DNA of 64,000 bases from Microbacterium arabinogalactanolyticum (lineage in GTDB: Bacteria; Actinomycetota; Actinomycetes; Actinomycetales; Microbacteriaceae), in contig NZ_BRZC01000004.1 of assembly GCF_030268005.1 (NCBI RefSeq), forward strand, positions 248,001 to 312,000, given 5' to 3'. The translations under genes were made by a program, and so were the position numbers. Below are positions 8,350 through 17,702 of the stretch, in pieces (position 1 is the first letter of the stretch; each line of letters opens with the position of its first letter). The notes beneath the pieces were generated by a model. That model did not search any database and was not told where the DNA came from. It was given only the letters and a program-made list of their open reading frames with translations.

Positions 8350-8934
8350 TCACTCCGATGCGGTCTCGTCCGCAGCATCCGCTTCATCGGCGGCATCCGC
8401 GGCCGACGGCAGCTCCTCGAAGAGCCCGGCAGGCGGGGTGACGATGACCCGGCCGGCGGCGATGTCGACGGTCGGCACGATCGCCGAGACGAACGGGACC
8501 ATGACCTCGGCGGAGTCGGTCTTCACGATCAGCAGGTCCTGCGCGGGCAGGTGCTCGACGCGCACCACGCGGCCGATGACCTGATCGTCGCGGACCACGT
8601 CGAGACCGGCGAGCTGATGCGCGTACCAGGCGTCATCCTCGACCTCGTCATCCTCATCCATCCAGAGGATGGCCTTGACGAGGGATTCCGCAGCCGTGCG
8701 GTCCTCGACGCCTTCGAGGAAGACCACGGAGCTGCCGTTCATGACGCGGTAGTCGCGGATCGTGATCGTCTTGCCGTGCCAGGCGGATGCCTCCGGCACC
8801 TGCAGCGTGAACTCGGCGCCCGGGACGAAACGGCGCTCCGGGTTGTCGGTGTAGAGCTCGAGCTTCAACGCGCCCTTGAGGCCGTGCGCCTTGAGCAGGC
8901 GGCCGACGCGGAGCTGGTTCTTGTCGGTTGCCAC
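8350..8934 (-). CDS. rimM: 16S rRNA processing protein RimM
   Basis: RimM helps mature the 3' domain of 16S rRNA in the 30S head and binds S19. The 194-aa product opens with [23 protein letters not shown], the usual RimM N-domain, followed by a PRC-barrel ([12 protein letters not shown] through [14 protein letters not shown]). The C-terminus ends in an Ala/Asp/Glu-rich tail. The GTG start at 8934 lies 1 nt downstream of the khpA stop region. Middle gene of the rpsP operon. Confidence 0.96.
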   Translation of the reverse strand: MATDKNQLRVGRLLKAHGLKGALKLELYTDNPERRFVPGAEFTLQVPEASAWHGKTITIRDYRVMNGSSVVFLEGVEDRTAAESLVKAILWMDEDDEVEDDAWYAHQLAGLDVVRDDQVIGRVVRVEHLPAQDLLIVKTDSAEVMVPFVSAIVPTVDIAAGRVIVTPPAGLFEELPSAADAADEADAADETASE

Positions 8935-8935
8935 G

Positions 8936-9166
8936 TCAGTCGTCCGCGACGTCGACGCGGACGCGACGTCCGTCGGCGAGGGCGGAGATGAGCGTGCGCA
9001 GCGCCTTGGCGGTGCGGCCGCCGCGCCCGATCACGCGACCACGGTCATCCGGGTGCACGTGCACCTCGAGGAGGTCGCCCCGGGGCGACGCGGATGCGGT
9101 GATGCGGACATCGTCCGGGTGATCGACGATCCCCTTGACGACGTGTTCGAGCGCGGCGGCGAGCAC
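8936..9166 (-). CDS. khpA: KH-domain RNA-binding protein KhpA
   Basis: A 76-aa single KH domain. The RNA-binding GXXG loop is seen in VIGRGGRTAKALR. KhpA pairs with KhpB in Gram-positives and influences cell division and mRNA stability; this role is from the family, not the sequence here. Its position between rpsP and rimM is conserved. It starts with GTG at 9166, 6 nt after the rpsP stop. Confidence 0.94.
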   Translation of the reverse strand: MLAAALEHVVKGIVDHPDDVRITASASPRGDLLEVHVHPDDRGRVIGRGGRTAKALRTLISALADGRRVRVDVADD

Positions 9167-9172
9167 AGCGGA

Positions 9173-9598
9173 TTACTCTGCGTCGGCGGCGGGAGCCTCA
9201 GCGGCCTCCGCGTCAGCGGCGGGAGCCTCGACGGGCTCGGCCTTCTTCTCGGCCTTGGGCTTGATGACCGACTTCTTCGACGAGTCGGCCTCGAAGGCGC
9301 CCTTGGCCTCGGCGACCTGAACGGTGGACTTGGCGTTCTTGTCGCCCTTGAACTTGCCCCAGTCGCCGGTGAGCTTCAGCAGCGCGGTGACCTGCTCGGT
9401 CGGCTGGGCGCCGACGGAGAGCCAGTACTGCGCACGCTCGGAGTCGACCTCGATGAACGAGGGCTGCTCGGTGGGGTGGTACTTGCCGATCTCCTCGATC
9501 ACGCGACCGTCGCGCTTGGTGCGCGAGTCGGCGACGACGATGCGGTAGTAGGGGGCGCGGATCTTACCGAAGCGCTTGAGACGGATCTTGACAGCCAC
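9173..9598 (-). CDS. rpsP: 30S ribosomal protein S16 with Ala/Glu-rich tail
   Basis: S16 is needed for 30S assembly. The 141-aa product begins [20 protein letters not shown], and the core ends near residue 90. The remaining third is a low-complexity tail rich in Ala, Glu and Lys that contains two copies of APAADAE. This tail is longer than in E. coli (about 82 aa) and is typical of Actinobacteria. The GTG start at 9598 is set by the family N-terminus and an AGGAGA ribosome site 7 nt upstream. First gene of the rpsP-khpA-rimM-trmD operon, with the leader at 9691-9729. Confidence 0.97.
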   Translation of the reverse strand: MAVKIRLKRFGKIRAPYYRIVVADSRTKRDGRVIEEIGKYHPTEQPSFIEVDSERAQYWLSVGAQPTEQVTALLKLTGDWGKFKGDKNAKSTVQVAEAKGAFEADSSKKSVIKPKAEKKAEPVEAPAADAEAAEAPAADAE

Positions 9599-9690
9599 GA
9601 TTCTCCTGAATGGTGTGAAAGGAAGATGAACGACGCCTGGAGAGTGGGGTGCACAACCCGGCGGAAGCTCTGAAGGGGGAACGGATGCTG

Positions 9691-9729
9691 GATAGAGGGT
9701 CGAGCAGCCGTCCGACCCTCTATTCTGCC
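9691..9729 (-). promoter_or_regulatory. rpsP promoter motif and 5' hairpin
   Basis: TGGCAGAATAGA (9718-9729, minus strand) is identical to the motif before rplS. It is followed immediately by a perfect 11-bp hairpin (9691-9701 with 9712-9722, ten-base loop). If CAGAAT is the -10 box the transcript would begin with this stem, about 115 nt before the rpsP start. No gene ends here, so the stem is not a terminator of a neighbour. The rest of 9599-9804 shows nothing else clear. Confidence 0.5.
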
Positions 9730-9804
9730 AGATCCTCCCGCGGACCGCGAAACCGGGCGACACGGCGTGTGCGGTGGGCCCGGGCCGCGTGTCAGACTGT
9801 GCGC

Positions 9805-10953
9805 GTGCCGATCGAATTCGCGCCCTCAGCCCGCTCCACGGTCGGTCTGGAATGGGAGATCATGCTGGCCGATCCCGCCACCGGGGACCTGGTCGGGCGC
9901 GCGCCCGAGCTGCTGGCCCAGTTGGAGGCGCAGAGCGCGGCGGAGCGCCACACGGTCACCGGCGAGCTCCTCACGAACACCATCGAGGTCACCAGCGGCG
10001 TCGGTGCGACGGTCAAGGATGCCGTCGCCGACATCGCCGCCGCGATCAGTGCGGTGCGGGGCGCGACCGATCCGGCGGGGATCGAGCTGCTCTCGGCGGG
10101 CAGTCACCCGTTCGCGCAGTGGTTCAATCAGCGCGTCACCGAGAAGACCCGCTACCACCAGCTCATCGAGCGCACGCAGTGGTGGGGCCGGAACATGATG
10201 ATCTGGGGCATCCACGTGCACGTCGGCGTGGAGGACCGCAGCAAGGTGCTGCCCATCGTCGGCGCGCTGTCCGCGTTCCTCCCCCACCTGCAGGCGCTGT
10301 CGGCATCGAGCCCCTTCTGGGCGGGCGAGCGCACCGGCTACGCCTCGAACCGGTCGCTCGTCTTCCAGCAGCTCCCGACGGCGGGCCTCCCGTGGCCGAT
10401 CCGGACCTGGCAGGACTTCGAGGGCTACCTCGACGACATGGTCCGCACCGGAGTGATGCGCGATGTGTCCGAGGTGCGCTGGGACATCCGCCCGGCGCCC
10501 CGCTGGGGGACGATCGAGGTGCGCGCCTGCGACGGGATGTCGACACTCACCGAGCTCGCCTCGGTCGCCGCGCTCACCCAGACCCTGGTCGAGTTCTTCT
10601 CGCGCGAGCTCGACGAGGGCAGGGAGCTGCCGACCCTGCAGCCGTGGTTCCACCGTGAGAACAAGTGGCGCACCGCGCGCTACGGCCTGGACGCGCGGGT
10701 CATCGTGGACTCCGCGGGCTCCCAGGTGCCCGTCCGCGAGCACCTCTCCGCGGTGCTCGACGATCTGCGACCGATCGCGGACGATCTCTCCTGCACCCGC
10801 GAGCTCGACGGAGTGCGGACGATCCTGCAGAACGGCGCCAGCTACGCGCGCCAGCTCGAGGCGGCGGATGCTGCGGGCGGCGATCTGCACGAAGTCGTGC
10901 ACCACCTCATCCGAGAGTTCCGCGCGGGCCCCGAGCACTCCGCAGCGGACTGA
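9805..10953 (+). CDS. ybdK: Carboxylate-amine ligase, YbdK/GCS2 family
   Basis: A 382-aa ATP-dependent ligase of the glutamate-cysteine ligase 2 family; YbdK has weak gamma-glutamylcysteine ligase activity in E. coli and the physiological substrate is unclear. Visible signatures are [13 protein letters not shown] at the N-terminus (Glu ligands for Mg-ATP), GIHVHVGV, and [22 protein letters not shown] chose GTG 9805 since CAGACT ends 6 nt before it, fitting a leaderless start; GTG 9799 is an alternative. It is divergent from rpsP and converges on the SorC-type regulator. Confidence 0.9.
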   Translation: MPIEFAPSARSTVGLEWEIMLADPATGDLVGRAPELLAQLEAQSAAERHTVTGELLTNTIEVTSGVGATVKDAVADIAAAISAVRGATDPAGIELLSAGSHPFAQWFNQRVTEKTRYHQLIERTQWWGRNMMIWGIHVHVGVEDRSKVLPIVGALSAFLPHLQALSASSPFWAGERTGYASNRSLVFQQLPTAGLPWPIRTWQDFEGYLDDMVRTGVMRDVSEVRWDIRPAPRWGTIEVRACDGMSTLTELASVAALTQTLVEFFSRELDEGRELPTLQPWFHRENKWRTARYGLDARVIVDSAGSQVPVREHLSAVLDDLRPIADDLSCTRELDGVRTILQNGASYARQLEAADAAGGDLHEVVHHLIREFRAGPEHSAAD

Positions 10954-10973
10954 GCCTCCCGCCGGGTTCGACG

Positions 10974-11945
10974 TCAGTCGTCCTCGACCAGCAGCCGCGC
11001 CAGGGTCTCATCCAGCACCACGTCCGTGACGATCCCTGCAGCGATCGCCGCTCGGAGCGTGCCGACCTTCGCCGCACCGGAGACCACGCACACTCGGCGG
11101 GGCACGCGGCGCAGCCGGTCCAGTCCCAGCCCGGTGGACCTCGCGTTCAGGCGGATGTCCTTCCAGCTGCCGTCCGCGCGGAAGAACACCGTCGCCACGT
11201 CGCCGATCGCCTCGTCCTCCCGAAGGCTGCGGTAGTCGTCCCGGTTGAGGTAGCCGCCGACGTACACCCGGCTGGGCACCTCGGACTGCGGTGAGCCGAG
11301 TCCGAACACGGCGATGTCGGTCTTGGCCTGGAACGCCAGCACACGACGCGTGCTGCGCTCCCGCCACATCGCGGCTCTCGTGTCGGGGTCGTCGAAGAAC
11401 GCCGGCACGGGGAACTGCTCGACCTGCGCGCCGAACGCGTGACCGAAGCGCTGCAGGATGTCGCTGGAGTACTCCAGCCCGCTGGTCTGGATGTTGCCCG
11501 CGCCGTTCAGCTGCACGATGGTCGTGCCGTGCGTCTCCTTCTGCACGAGGGCGCGGCTGACCATGGAGATCGTCGATCCCCAGGCGATGCCCACCACCAT
11601 GTTCGAGTCGATGAACTGCGAGAGCAGGCGCCCGGCGGTCAGCGCCACGCGCTCCAGCCGCTCCACCTCGCTGACGATGCCCGACATCGGCACGATGTGC
11701 GCCGCGATCCGGAACCGCCGCCGCAGCTGCTCCTCGAGCTGCCCGACGCGCTCGAAGGGCGAGTTGATGCGGATGTCGACCAGCCCGGTGTCCCGCGCGT
11801 GTGCCAGGAGCCTCGACACGGAGGAGCGCGAGGTGCCCAGTTCCGACGCGATCGCGTCCATCGTCATGTCCTGCAGGTAGTAGAGCTTCGCCGCGGTGAG
11901 CGCCGCGGTCATCCTGGCATCCTGTCGTCCCTGATCCGCAGCCAT
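10974..11945 (-). CDS. SorC/DeoR-type sugar-binding transcriptional regulator, probable glycerol regulator
   Basis: A 323-aa regulator. The N-terminus has a helix-turn-helix (about 18-52: LYYLQDMTMDAIASELGTSRSSVSRLL) and the rest is the sugar-phosphate isomerase-like effector domain of the SorC family (GIAWGSTISMV, GLGSPQSEVPSRVYVGG). It is divergent from glpD-glpK, so it likely senses a glycerol-derived phosphate and controls those genes; this is inference from position. The ATG at 11945 has a GGAGGTGG ribosome site; longer in-frame starts run into glpD. Operator-like repeats lie in the shared 97-bp gap. Confidence 0.88.
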   Translation of the reverse strand: MAADQGRQDARMTAALTAAKLYYLQDMTMDAIASELGTSRSSVSRLLAHARDTGLVDIRINSPFERVGQLEEQLRRRFRIAAHIVPMSGIVSEVERLERVALTAGRLLSQFIDSNMVVGIAWGSTISMVSRALVQKETHGTTIVQLNGAGNIQTSGLEYSSDILQRFGHAFGAQVEQFPVPAFFDDPDTRAAMWRERSTRRVLAFQAKTDIAVFGLGSPQSEVPSRVYVGGYLNRDDYRSLREDEAIGDVATVFFRADGSWKDIRLNARSTGLGLDRLRRVPRRVCVVSGAAKVGTLRAAIAAGIVTDVVLDETLARLLVEDD

Positions 11946-11967
11946 CCGAACCACCTCCGGAGCCAGC

Positions 11968-11994
11968 TTTGCACATTCGTGCAGGACGTTTGCA
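11968..11994. promoter_or_regulatory. Putative operator between the SorC-type regulator and glpD
   Basis: Two TTTGCA half-sites start at 11968 and 11989, exactly 21 bp (two helical turns) apart. The first is part of a perfect inverted repeat TGCAC-ATTC-GTGCA (11970-11983), and GCAGGA (11981-11986) is mirrored by TCCTGC (11998-12003). This is the expected arrangement for a tetrameric SorC-type regulator bound in its own divergent promoter. Confidence 0.6.
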
Positions 11995-12042
11995 TGATCC
12001 TGCCAGAGGTCGGATGCTGGAGACAGGGACGAAGGGGACACC

Positions 12043-13755
12043 ATGGTCGAGAAGACGCGAAGCACACGACGCGCGACGGAGCTGGCATCCGTGCGCGAGG
12101 CCGGACGGACCACCGTCCTGATCATCGGCGCCGGCATCAACGGCATCTCGCTGTTCCGCGATCTCGCGCTGCAGGGCGTCGACGCGGTCATCGTGGATCG
12201 AGGCGATTTCGCCGGCGGCGCATCGTCGGCGTCCAGCCACATGATCCATGGCGGCATCCGCTATCTGGAGAACGGCGAGTTCCGGCTGGTCCGCGAATCC
12301 GTGCAGGAGCGCAACGGCCTGCTGCGCATAGCACCGCACTACGTGAAGCCGCTGGAGACCACCATCCCGATCTACTCCACCTTCTCCGGCATCCTGTCCG
12401 CGCCGCTCCGCTTCCTGACTCACCGCAGCGGCAAGCCCCAGGAGCGCGGCGCCGTGCTCATCAAGCTCGGCCTGACCATCTACGACACCTTCTCCCGTGA
12501 CGGCGGGTCCGTGCCGCGGCACCGCTTCCTCGGCCGCACGTCGTCACTTGCGGAACTCCCCCACCTGGATCCGCGGATCAAGTACACCGCCACCTATTAC
12601 GACGCCTCGATGCATGATCCCGAGCGCCTGGCGCTCGACGTGCTGCAGGACGGCCGGTCGGCGAACCCGCGCTCGCACGCGCTGAACTACGTCGAGGCCG
12701 TCGGCCGTGACGGCGACGGCGTGGTGCTGCGCGATCGTGAGAGCGCCGAGGAGTTCACCGTCCGGGCGGACGTGATCGTGAACGCATCGGGTCCGTGGAC
12801 CGACCTGACCAACGACGCCCTCGGCGACGCGACCCGGTTCATGGGCGGCACCAAGGGATCGCACATCGTGCTGGATCACCCCGAGCTGCTCGCCGCGACG
12901 CAGGGTCGCGAGATCTTCTTCGAGCACTCCGACGGCCGCATCGTGCTGATCTATCCGCTCAAGGACCGTGTGATGGTCGGCACCACCGATATCGACGCCG
13001 ATCCCCGGGAGCCTGCACGCTGCACGGAGGAGGAGATCGACTACTTCTTCGACCTCATCCACCACGTCTTCCCCGCGATCGAGGTGGACCGCGAGCAGAT
13101 CGTCTACCGGTTCGCCGGCATCCGCCCGCTCCCCCGTCACGAGGACACCGCGCCCGGCTTCGTCTCCCGCGACTACCGGATCGAACTCGACGAGAGCGGC
13201 CCGACGCCCATGCTCAGCCTGGTCGGCGGCAAGTGGACCACGTTCCGCGCGCTCGGCGAGCACCTCTCGAACCGCGTGCTCGAGCTGCTGGGACGGCCCC
13301 GCTCGGTGTCGACCGCCGGCCTGCCGATCGGCGGCGGGCACGGCTTCCCCCGCACCACGAGGGCTCGTGCGGCCTGGAAGCAGGCGAACCTGCCCGGAGC
13401 GGATGCCGCGCGCGGCGATGCGCTGCTCGCCCGCTACGGCACTCGTGCGGCCGAGGTCTGGTCGCACATCGAGCGGGAGGACGACCGCCCGCTGGCCGGT
13501 GGCGCGCTGTCCGTGCGCGAGCTGGAGTGGATGGTCGAGCACGAGCTCGTCGTCCGGCTCGCCGACGTCGTGCTGCGCCGATCGAACATCGCCTTCGTCG
13601 GCGACGTCACGGGTGAGCTGCTCGTCGAGCTGGCCGACGCGCTGGCGCCGCTGATGGGCTGGGACGCGGACCGCAGGGATGCGGAGGTCGAGGCGACGGT
13701 GCAGCTGCTGAACGACGCGCACGGCCTGTCGATCGCCGTCCCGGCGCGCAGCTGA
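12043..13755 (+). CDS. glpD: Aerobic glycerol-3-phosphate dehydrogenase
   Basis: FAD enzyme that oxidises sn-glycerol-3-phosphate to dihydroxyacetone phosphate and passes electrons to the quinone pool at the membrane. The 570-aa product has the FAD-binding [12 protein letters not shown] (about 29-40), [19 protein letters not shown], and the C-terminal substrate region [10 protein letters not shown] followed by GGKWTTFR. Length is normal. The ATG has an AAGGGG ribosome site. It precedes glpK by 50 nt on the same strand; no glpF facilitator is present here. Likely controlled by the divergent SorC-type regulator. Confidence 0.97.
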   Translation: MVEKTRSTRRATELASVREAGRTTVLIIGAGINGISLFRDLALQGVDAVIVDRGDFAGGASSASSHMIHGGIRYLENGEFRLVRESVQERNGLLRIAPHYVKPLETTIPIYSTFSGILSAPLRFLTHRSGKPQERGAVLIKLGLTIYDTFSRDGGSVPRHRFLGRTSSLAELPHLDPRIKYTATYYDASMHDPERLALDVLQDGRSANPRSHALNYVEAVGRDGDGVVLRDRESAEEFTVRADVIVNASGPWTDLTNDALGDATRFMGGTKGSHIVLDHPELLAATQGREIFFEHSDGRIVLIYPLKDRVMVGTTDIDADPREPARCTEEEIDYFFDLIHHVFPAIEVDREQIVYRFAGIRPLPRHEDTAPGFVSRDYRIELDESGPTPMLSLVGGKWTTFRALGEHLSNRVLELLGRPRSVSTAGLPIGGGHGFPRTTRARAAWKQANLPGADAARGDALLARYGTRAAEVWSHIEREDDRPLAGGALSVRELEWMVEHELVVRLADVVLRRSNIAFVGDVTGELLVELADALAPLMGWDADRRDAEVEATVQLLNDAHGLSIAVPARS

Positions 13756-13771
13756 CCACACTGGTGAAGAC

Positions 13772-13791
13772 GCGGATCGCCGGAGATCCGC
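13772..13791 (+). other. Small hairpin between glpD and glpK
   Basis: A perfect 7-bp stem GCGGATC/GATCCGC with a six-base loop sits just before the glpK ribosome site AAGGAGG. It could trim or stabilise the dicistronic mRNA or adjust glpK translation; there is no direct evidence. Confidence 0.35.
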
Positions 13792-13805
13792 TGAAGGAGG
13801 GCCGC

Positions 13806-15320
13806 ATGGCCGAGTACGTTCTGTCGATCGATCAGGGCACCACCTCGAGCAGGGCGATCGTCTTCGACCGCGCCGGCCGGGTGGTGGCGTCCGGCCAGAA
13901 GGAGCACGAGCAGATCCTGCCGCGCACGGGCTGGGTGGAGCACGATCCCGCCGAGATCTGGCAGAACGTCCAGGAGGTCATCGGTCTCGCCCTCACCCGC
14001 GCGCACCTCACCAGGCACGACATCGCCGCGGTGGGGATCACGAATCAGCGCGAGACCGCCGTCGTGTGGGACCGGCACACGGGTGAGCCGGTGTACAACG
14101 CGATCGTGTGGCAGGACACCCGTACGCAGGAGATCGTCGACCGGCTCGCGGCCGACGAGGGCATCGACCGGTTCAAGCCCGTGGTCGGGCTGCCCCTGGC
14201 CACCTACTTCTCCGGCACGAAGGTCGCCTGGATCCTGGAGAACGTCGACGGCGCCCGGGAGAGGGCGGAGGCCGGCGACCTGCTGTTCGGCACCACTGAC
14301 TGCTGGGTGCTGTGGAACCTCACGGGAGGAACGGACGGCGGCGTCCATGCCACGGACGTGACGAACGCCTCCCGCACGCTCTTCATGGATCTGAACACCC
14401 TGGAGTGGCGCGACGACATCCTGGAGGCCTTCGGCGTTCCCCGATCGATGATGCCGGAGATCAGATCGTCGTCCGAGGTGTACGGCCACGCGGAGAGCCG
14501 ATCGCTGCTGCGCGAGGCGCCCATCGCCGGGATCCTCGGCGACCAGCAGGCGGCCACGTTCGGTCAGGCGGCGTTCCAGGCCGGCGAGAGCAAGAACACC
14601 TATGGGACCGGCTGCTTCCTGATCTTCAACACAGGCGAGCAGATCGTGCACTCGAAGAACGGCCTGCTGACGACCGTCGGTTACAAGCTCGGCGACGCGC
14701 CGGCGCACTACGCGCTGGAGGGCTCGATCGCGGTCGCCGGCTCGCTGATCCAGTGGCTGAGGGATCAGCTGGGACTGATCTCGTCCGCACCCGAGGTGGA
14801 GAAGCTCGCCGCGCAGGTGAAGGACAACGGGGGCGTGTACATCGTGCCGGCGTTCTCCGGCCTCTTCACGCCGTACTGGCGCCCGGACGCCCGTGGCGCC
14901 ATCGTTGGGCTCACCCGCTTCGCGAACCGGAGCCACATCGCACGGGCGGCGCTCGAGGCGGTCGCGTTCCAGACGCGCGACGTGCTCGACGCCGTCAACG
15001 CCGATGCCGGGGTCGCGCTGAGCGAGCTGAAGGTGGACGGCGGCATGGTGGCCAACGACGCGCTGATGCAGTTCCAGGCCGACGTGCTGGGCGTCCCCGT
15101 GGTCCGCCCCGTCGTCGCGGAGACCACCGCGCTCGGCGCGGCGTACGCGGCGGGGCTAGCCGTCGGGTTCTGGAAGGACCTCGACGAGCTGGCCGCGAAC
15201 TGGCAGCAGGACCGGCGCTGGGAGCCGGAGATGGATGCTGCGGAACGAGACCGTCAGCTGCGGCTGTGGCGCAAGGCCGTCACGAAGTCCATGGACTGGG
15301 TCGACGACGACGTGCGCTGA
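13806..15320 (+). CDS. glpK: Glycerol kinase
   Basis: Phosphorylates glycerol to sn-glycerol-3-phosphate with ATP. The 504-aa product starts [21 protein letters not shown] (phosphate 1 motif), carries [10 protein letters not shown] and the [20 protein letters not shown] adenosine motif, and has the usual FGGY length. The start ATG 13806 is set by AAGGAGG 6 nt upstream. Second gene of the glpDK unit and ends at a strong terminator. The substrate Arg and Trp region ([12 protein letters not shown]) is present. Confidence 0.97.
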   Translation: MAEYVLSIDQGTTSSRAIVFDRAGRVVASGQKEHEQILPRTGWVEHDPAEIWQNVQEVIGLALTRAHLTRHDIAAVGITNQRETAVVWDRHTGEPVYNAIVWQDTRTQEIVDRLAADEGIDRFKPVVGLPLATYFSGTKVAWILENVDGARERAEAGDLLFGTTDCWVLWNLTGGTDGGVHATDVTNASRTLFMDLNTLEWRDDILEAFGVPRSMMPEIRSSSEVYGHAESRSLLREAPIAGILGDQQAATFGQAAFQAGESKNTYGTGCFLIFNTGEQIVHSKNGLLTTVGYKLGDAPAHYALEGSIAVAGSLIQWLRDQLGLISSAPEVEKLAAQVKDNGGVYIVPAFSGLFTPYWRPDARGAIVGLTRFANRSHIARAALEAVAFQTRDVLDAVNADAGVALSELKVDGGMVANDALMQFQADVLGVPVVRPVVAETTALGAAYAAGLAVGFWKDLDELAANWQQDRRWEPEMDAAERDRQLRLWRKAVTKSMDWVDDDVR

Positions 15321-15360
15321 GCGTCGGCTGCGCCGCCCTCCCGAGCGGCGCAGCCGACGC
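15321..15360. terminator. Bidirectional terminator between glpK and the GH85 gene
   Basis: A perfect 16-bp stem, GCGTCGGCTGCGCCGC with GCGGCGCAGCCGACGC and an eight-base loop, begins right after the glpK TGA and ends 5 bp before the GH85 stop. It can serve both convergent genes. Confidence 0.85.
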
Positions 15361-15365
15361 GGCGA

Positions 15366-17471
15366 TCACTGCAGCGCGGTCCTGGCGGGTGCGCTGCGGT
15401 GCGCATCGGCGCCGAACGCCACCAGGTGGAACGCGCGGCCGGCGGAGAGGTCGACCGACTCTGCGAAGAAGGCCCCGCGGTGCACGCGACCGAGCCAGGT
15501 GGCACCGGCTGTGCCCACCTGAAGCACGTCGTATCCGGCGGCATCCTGTCGCACGGTCCACTCGAACGCGAGGTGGCGGCGGCCGTCTCCGCCGTCCCCG
15601 GCGTCCTTCACGCTGAACCTGGAGGGCGTCGCCGGCCGGAGCGGCTTGCCCGCCTCTCGCAGCGACACCCGTCCGAGGCGCCCGTCGCCCGCTGTGCGCA
15701 GCGAGATCCGGGCGATGCGGCGATCGTTCACGTCCACCTCACCGCGCCACTCCGTCCAGGTCCCTCCGCCGGCGTTCTCCAGCCGGCGCCAGTCGATCGC
15801 GTCCGGCGCGTCCTTCCACGTGATCCCGATCTCGACGGATGTCAGCTGCTGGGCGCGCAGCGAGACCGCCATGGCCGCGGCGGCGGTCAGATCGGTCTTG
15901 AACAGATGGACGACGCCGTCGCCGCGCAAGCGGAGACAGTGCGCGCTGCCGAAGCTGGTGGATTCGTCCAGCGTCACGCTCAGATCGCCCTCCGTCCAGT
16001 ACTGCCACGTGAGCGCGCGGTCGGCGCAGCCCATGTTGTCCCATCCGCCGGTGCGGACCTGCAGCCCGTCCAGGTGGAACGACGAGCCGACGCCCACGTT
16101 GAAGTCGGTCACGATCGGCAGTGCCCCGTAGGGCGAGCGCTCCGTGATCCAATGCGCGATCCCGTCCCACTGCCGGTAGTTCAGCGTGTCTGTCCGGTAC
16201 GGCGGCTTGCGCGGTTCGAGCCGTCCTGAGGTCACCGGGTTGCCGGTGGGTCCGGACCAGAACCTCTGCTCCAGATCGCGGTAGGTGCTGCGCCCCTCCG
16301 GTGAGGAGGTCTCGCCGCGCCAGGATCCGTCCAGCCAGATCTGGGAGTCCACGAACAGCGCCACCGAGGTGGGCGCCGGCTTTCCGGGGCCTGCGACGCT
16401 GCCGAAGTCCTCCTCGGGGCGGAAGCCGCCCTTCTGGTGCTCGACGCCGGCGAATCCGACCACGCGAGGGTCGTATCCGGCGTCCCTCGCGGAGGCGGCG
16501 CTCTTGGTGAGGTCCCGATCCGCCCCGCCCGTGGTCGCCTGCCACCAGTAGTTCATGAAGATCGAGTCGTACATCGGCGCGTCCGGCGTGCCCAGCCAGC
16601 GCAGGTTGTTCTCGCTGAGGCGGTTCTCGTACGTCACGAACCCGCGGTCGAAGTCGGCGGAGTCGTAGCCCTGCAGGTAGAAGTCCGGGTCGGTGCGCTT
16701 GAGGTAGCGCAGGAAGTCCTTGAACTTCGTGATCTGCGCGGTGGTGACCGTCGCCTCCTGGTTGATGAACAGCCCGTCGAAGCCGAAGTACTTCCGGATC
16801 TCGATCAGCTTGTCCGCCACGGGGAACGACCCGTCCGCACGCTGCACGAGGAACGCGTCGAAGTCCACCGGGCGGGGCCAGAACCAGCCGCCGATCGACA
16901 GAGCTCCGTTCTTGTGCGCAGCCTCGGTCCAGCCGGGATTCGGGATGTCGATGACGCCGTAGGGACGACCGGGCACGCGCTCACCGTCGACCATCTCGAT
17001 GGGCGCGGGCCCGTCGACCTGGCCGTGCCAGGTGCCCCAGATGTCGATGTACGCCCAGTACCGCTGCGTGTACACCTGCGCCTCGAGTCCGATCGCCTGG
17101 TTGTGACCCTCGTAGATGCTCCCGGCATCGTCGATCGTGAGCGTGGAGAGCTGTACGGCCGGGTCGAGGTCCGGGTGCGCCTGCGTGGCGGCGAACGGCG
17201 CGATGCGCTTCGCCCGAGGGATCAGGCACTGCAGATGCCTCCCCCACGGCGTGCTCGCGGGGTCGAAGTCGAGCAGATCGTCCGCCGTCCAGCCGAAGGT
17301 GTACGGCCCGGGTGGGGTGCCTCCCGACGCGGGCACGGGTGCCTCCTTCACGCTCGCGGCGGCGGCCCTTCCCGTAGCCGCGTTCGCGGCTGTGCTCGCG
17401 TTGCCGACGAGCAGGGCCGCCAGCCCGACGCCTCCGACGGTCAGGAACGTTCTCCGGTTGATCTCGGTCAT
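15366..17471 (-). CDS. GH85 endo-beta-N-acetylglucosaminidase, Tat-exported
   Basis: A 701-aa secreted glycosidase of family GH85, which cuts the GlcNAc-GlcNAc core of N-linked glycans using a carboxamide-assisted mechanism. A twin-arginine signal (NRRTFLTVGG, then a hydrophobic stretch and Ala-rich cleavage region near 30-34) directs export. The catalytic pair is visible in GFDGLFINQE as Asn237 and Glu239; YIDIWGTWHG and GGWFWPRP are also family features. After about residue 400 come Trp-rich and beta-rich regions likely to be carbohydrate-binding or Ig-like. A GGAGAG ribosome site supports ATG 17471 (GTG 17477 is possible). It suggests use of fungal, plant or animal glycoproteins. No other glycan genes flank it. 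Confidence 0.87.
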   Translation of the reverse strand: MTEINRRTFLTVGGVGLAALLVGNASTAANAATGRAAAASVKEAPVPASGGTPPGPYTFGWTADDLLDFDPASTPWGRHLQCLIPRAKRIAPFAATQAHPDLDPAVQLSTLTIDDAGSIYEGHNQAIGLEAQVYTQRYWAYIDIWGTWHGQVDGPAPIEMVDGERVPGRPYGVIDIPNPGWTEAAHKNGALSIGGWFWPRPVDFDAFLVQRADGSFPVADKLIEIRKYFGFDGLFINQEATVTTAQITKFKDFLRYLKRTDPDFYLQGYDSADFDRGFVTYENRLSENNLRWLGTPDAPMYDSIFMNYWWQATTGGADRDLTKSAASARDAGYDPRVVGFAGVEHQKGGFRPEEDFGSVAGPGKPAPTSVALFVDSQIWLDGSWRGETSSPEGRSTYRDLEQRFWSGPTGNPVTSGRLEPRKPPYRTDTLNYRQWDGIAHWITERSPYGALPIVTDFNVGVGSSFHLDGLQVRTGGWDNMGCADRALTWQYWTEGDLSVTLDESTSFGSAHCLRLRGDGVVHLFKTDLTAAAAMAVSLRAQQLTSVEIGITWKDAPDAIDWRRLENAGGGTWTEWRGEVDVNDRRIARISLRTAGDGRLGRVSLREAGKPLRPATPSRFSVKDAGDGGDGRRHLAFEWTVRQDAAGYDVLQVGTAGATWLGRVHRGAFFAESVDLSAGRAFHLVAFGADAHRSAPARTALQ

Positions 17472-17548
17472 GTGCACTCTCTCCGGTCTCGCATCTTCGC
17501 GGTTGGCGAGCGCGCAGCCGAGGGGTGGCAGCGCTGCTCGTGAGATCG

Positions 17549-17564
17549 ACTATAGCGCTTTAGT
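17549..17564. promoter_or_regulatory. LacI-type operator overlapping the GH85 promoter
   Basis: ACTATAGCGCTTTAGT is a near-perfect palindrome around a central CG (ACTATAGC against ACTAAAGC on the other strand), the shape of LacI-family operators. On the minus strand its end reads TATAGT, a good -10 box about 78 nt before the GH85 start, so a bound repressor would block transcription. No LacI-family gene is in the window. The rest of 17478-17702 is otherwise featureless. Confidence 0.55.
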
Positions 17565-17702
17565 AGATCGGCGCCATGCACTGCGTCAGCGGATGTCGCA
17601 TCCTCGGCGTGGACGGAAGGCGCGAAGCTCGCGCGCTCCGGACGGACTGATCCACAGCGGGCTTCGAGCGGGCACCCATCCCCGGGGCGTACCGTCAGGC
17701 GC

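Noticed and set aside
9691..9722. Hairpin before rpsP as a transcription terminator
   Set aside because: No gene ends toward it on either strand; rpsP and ybdK both read away, so a leader role fits better.
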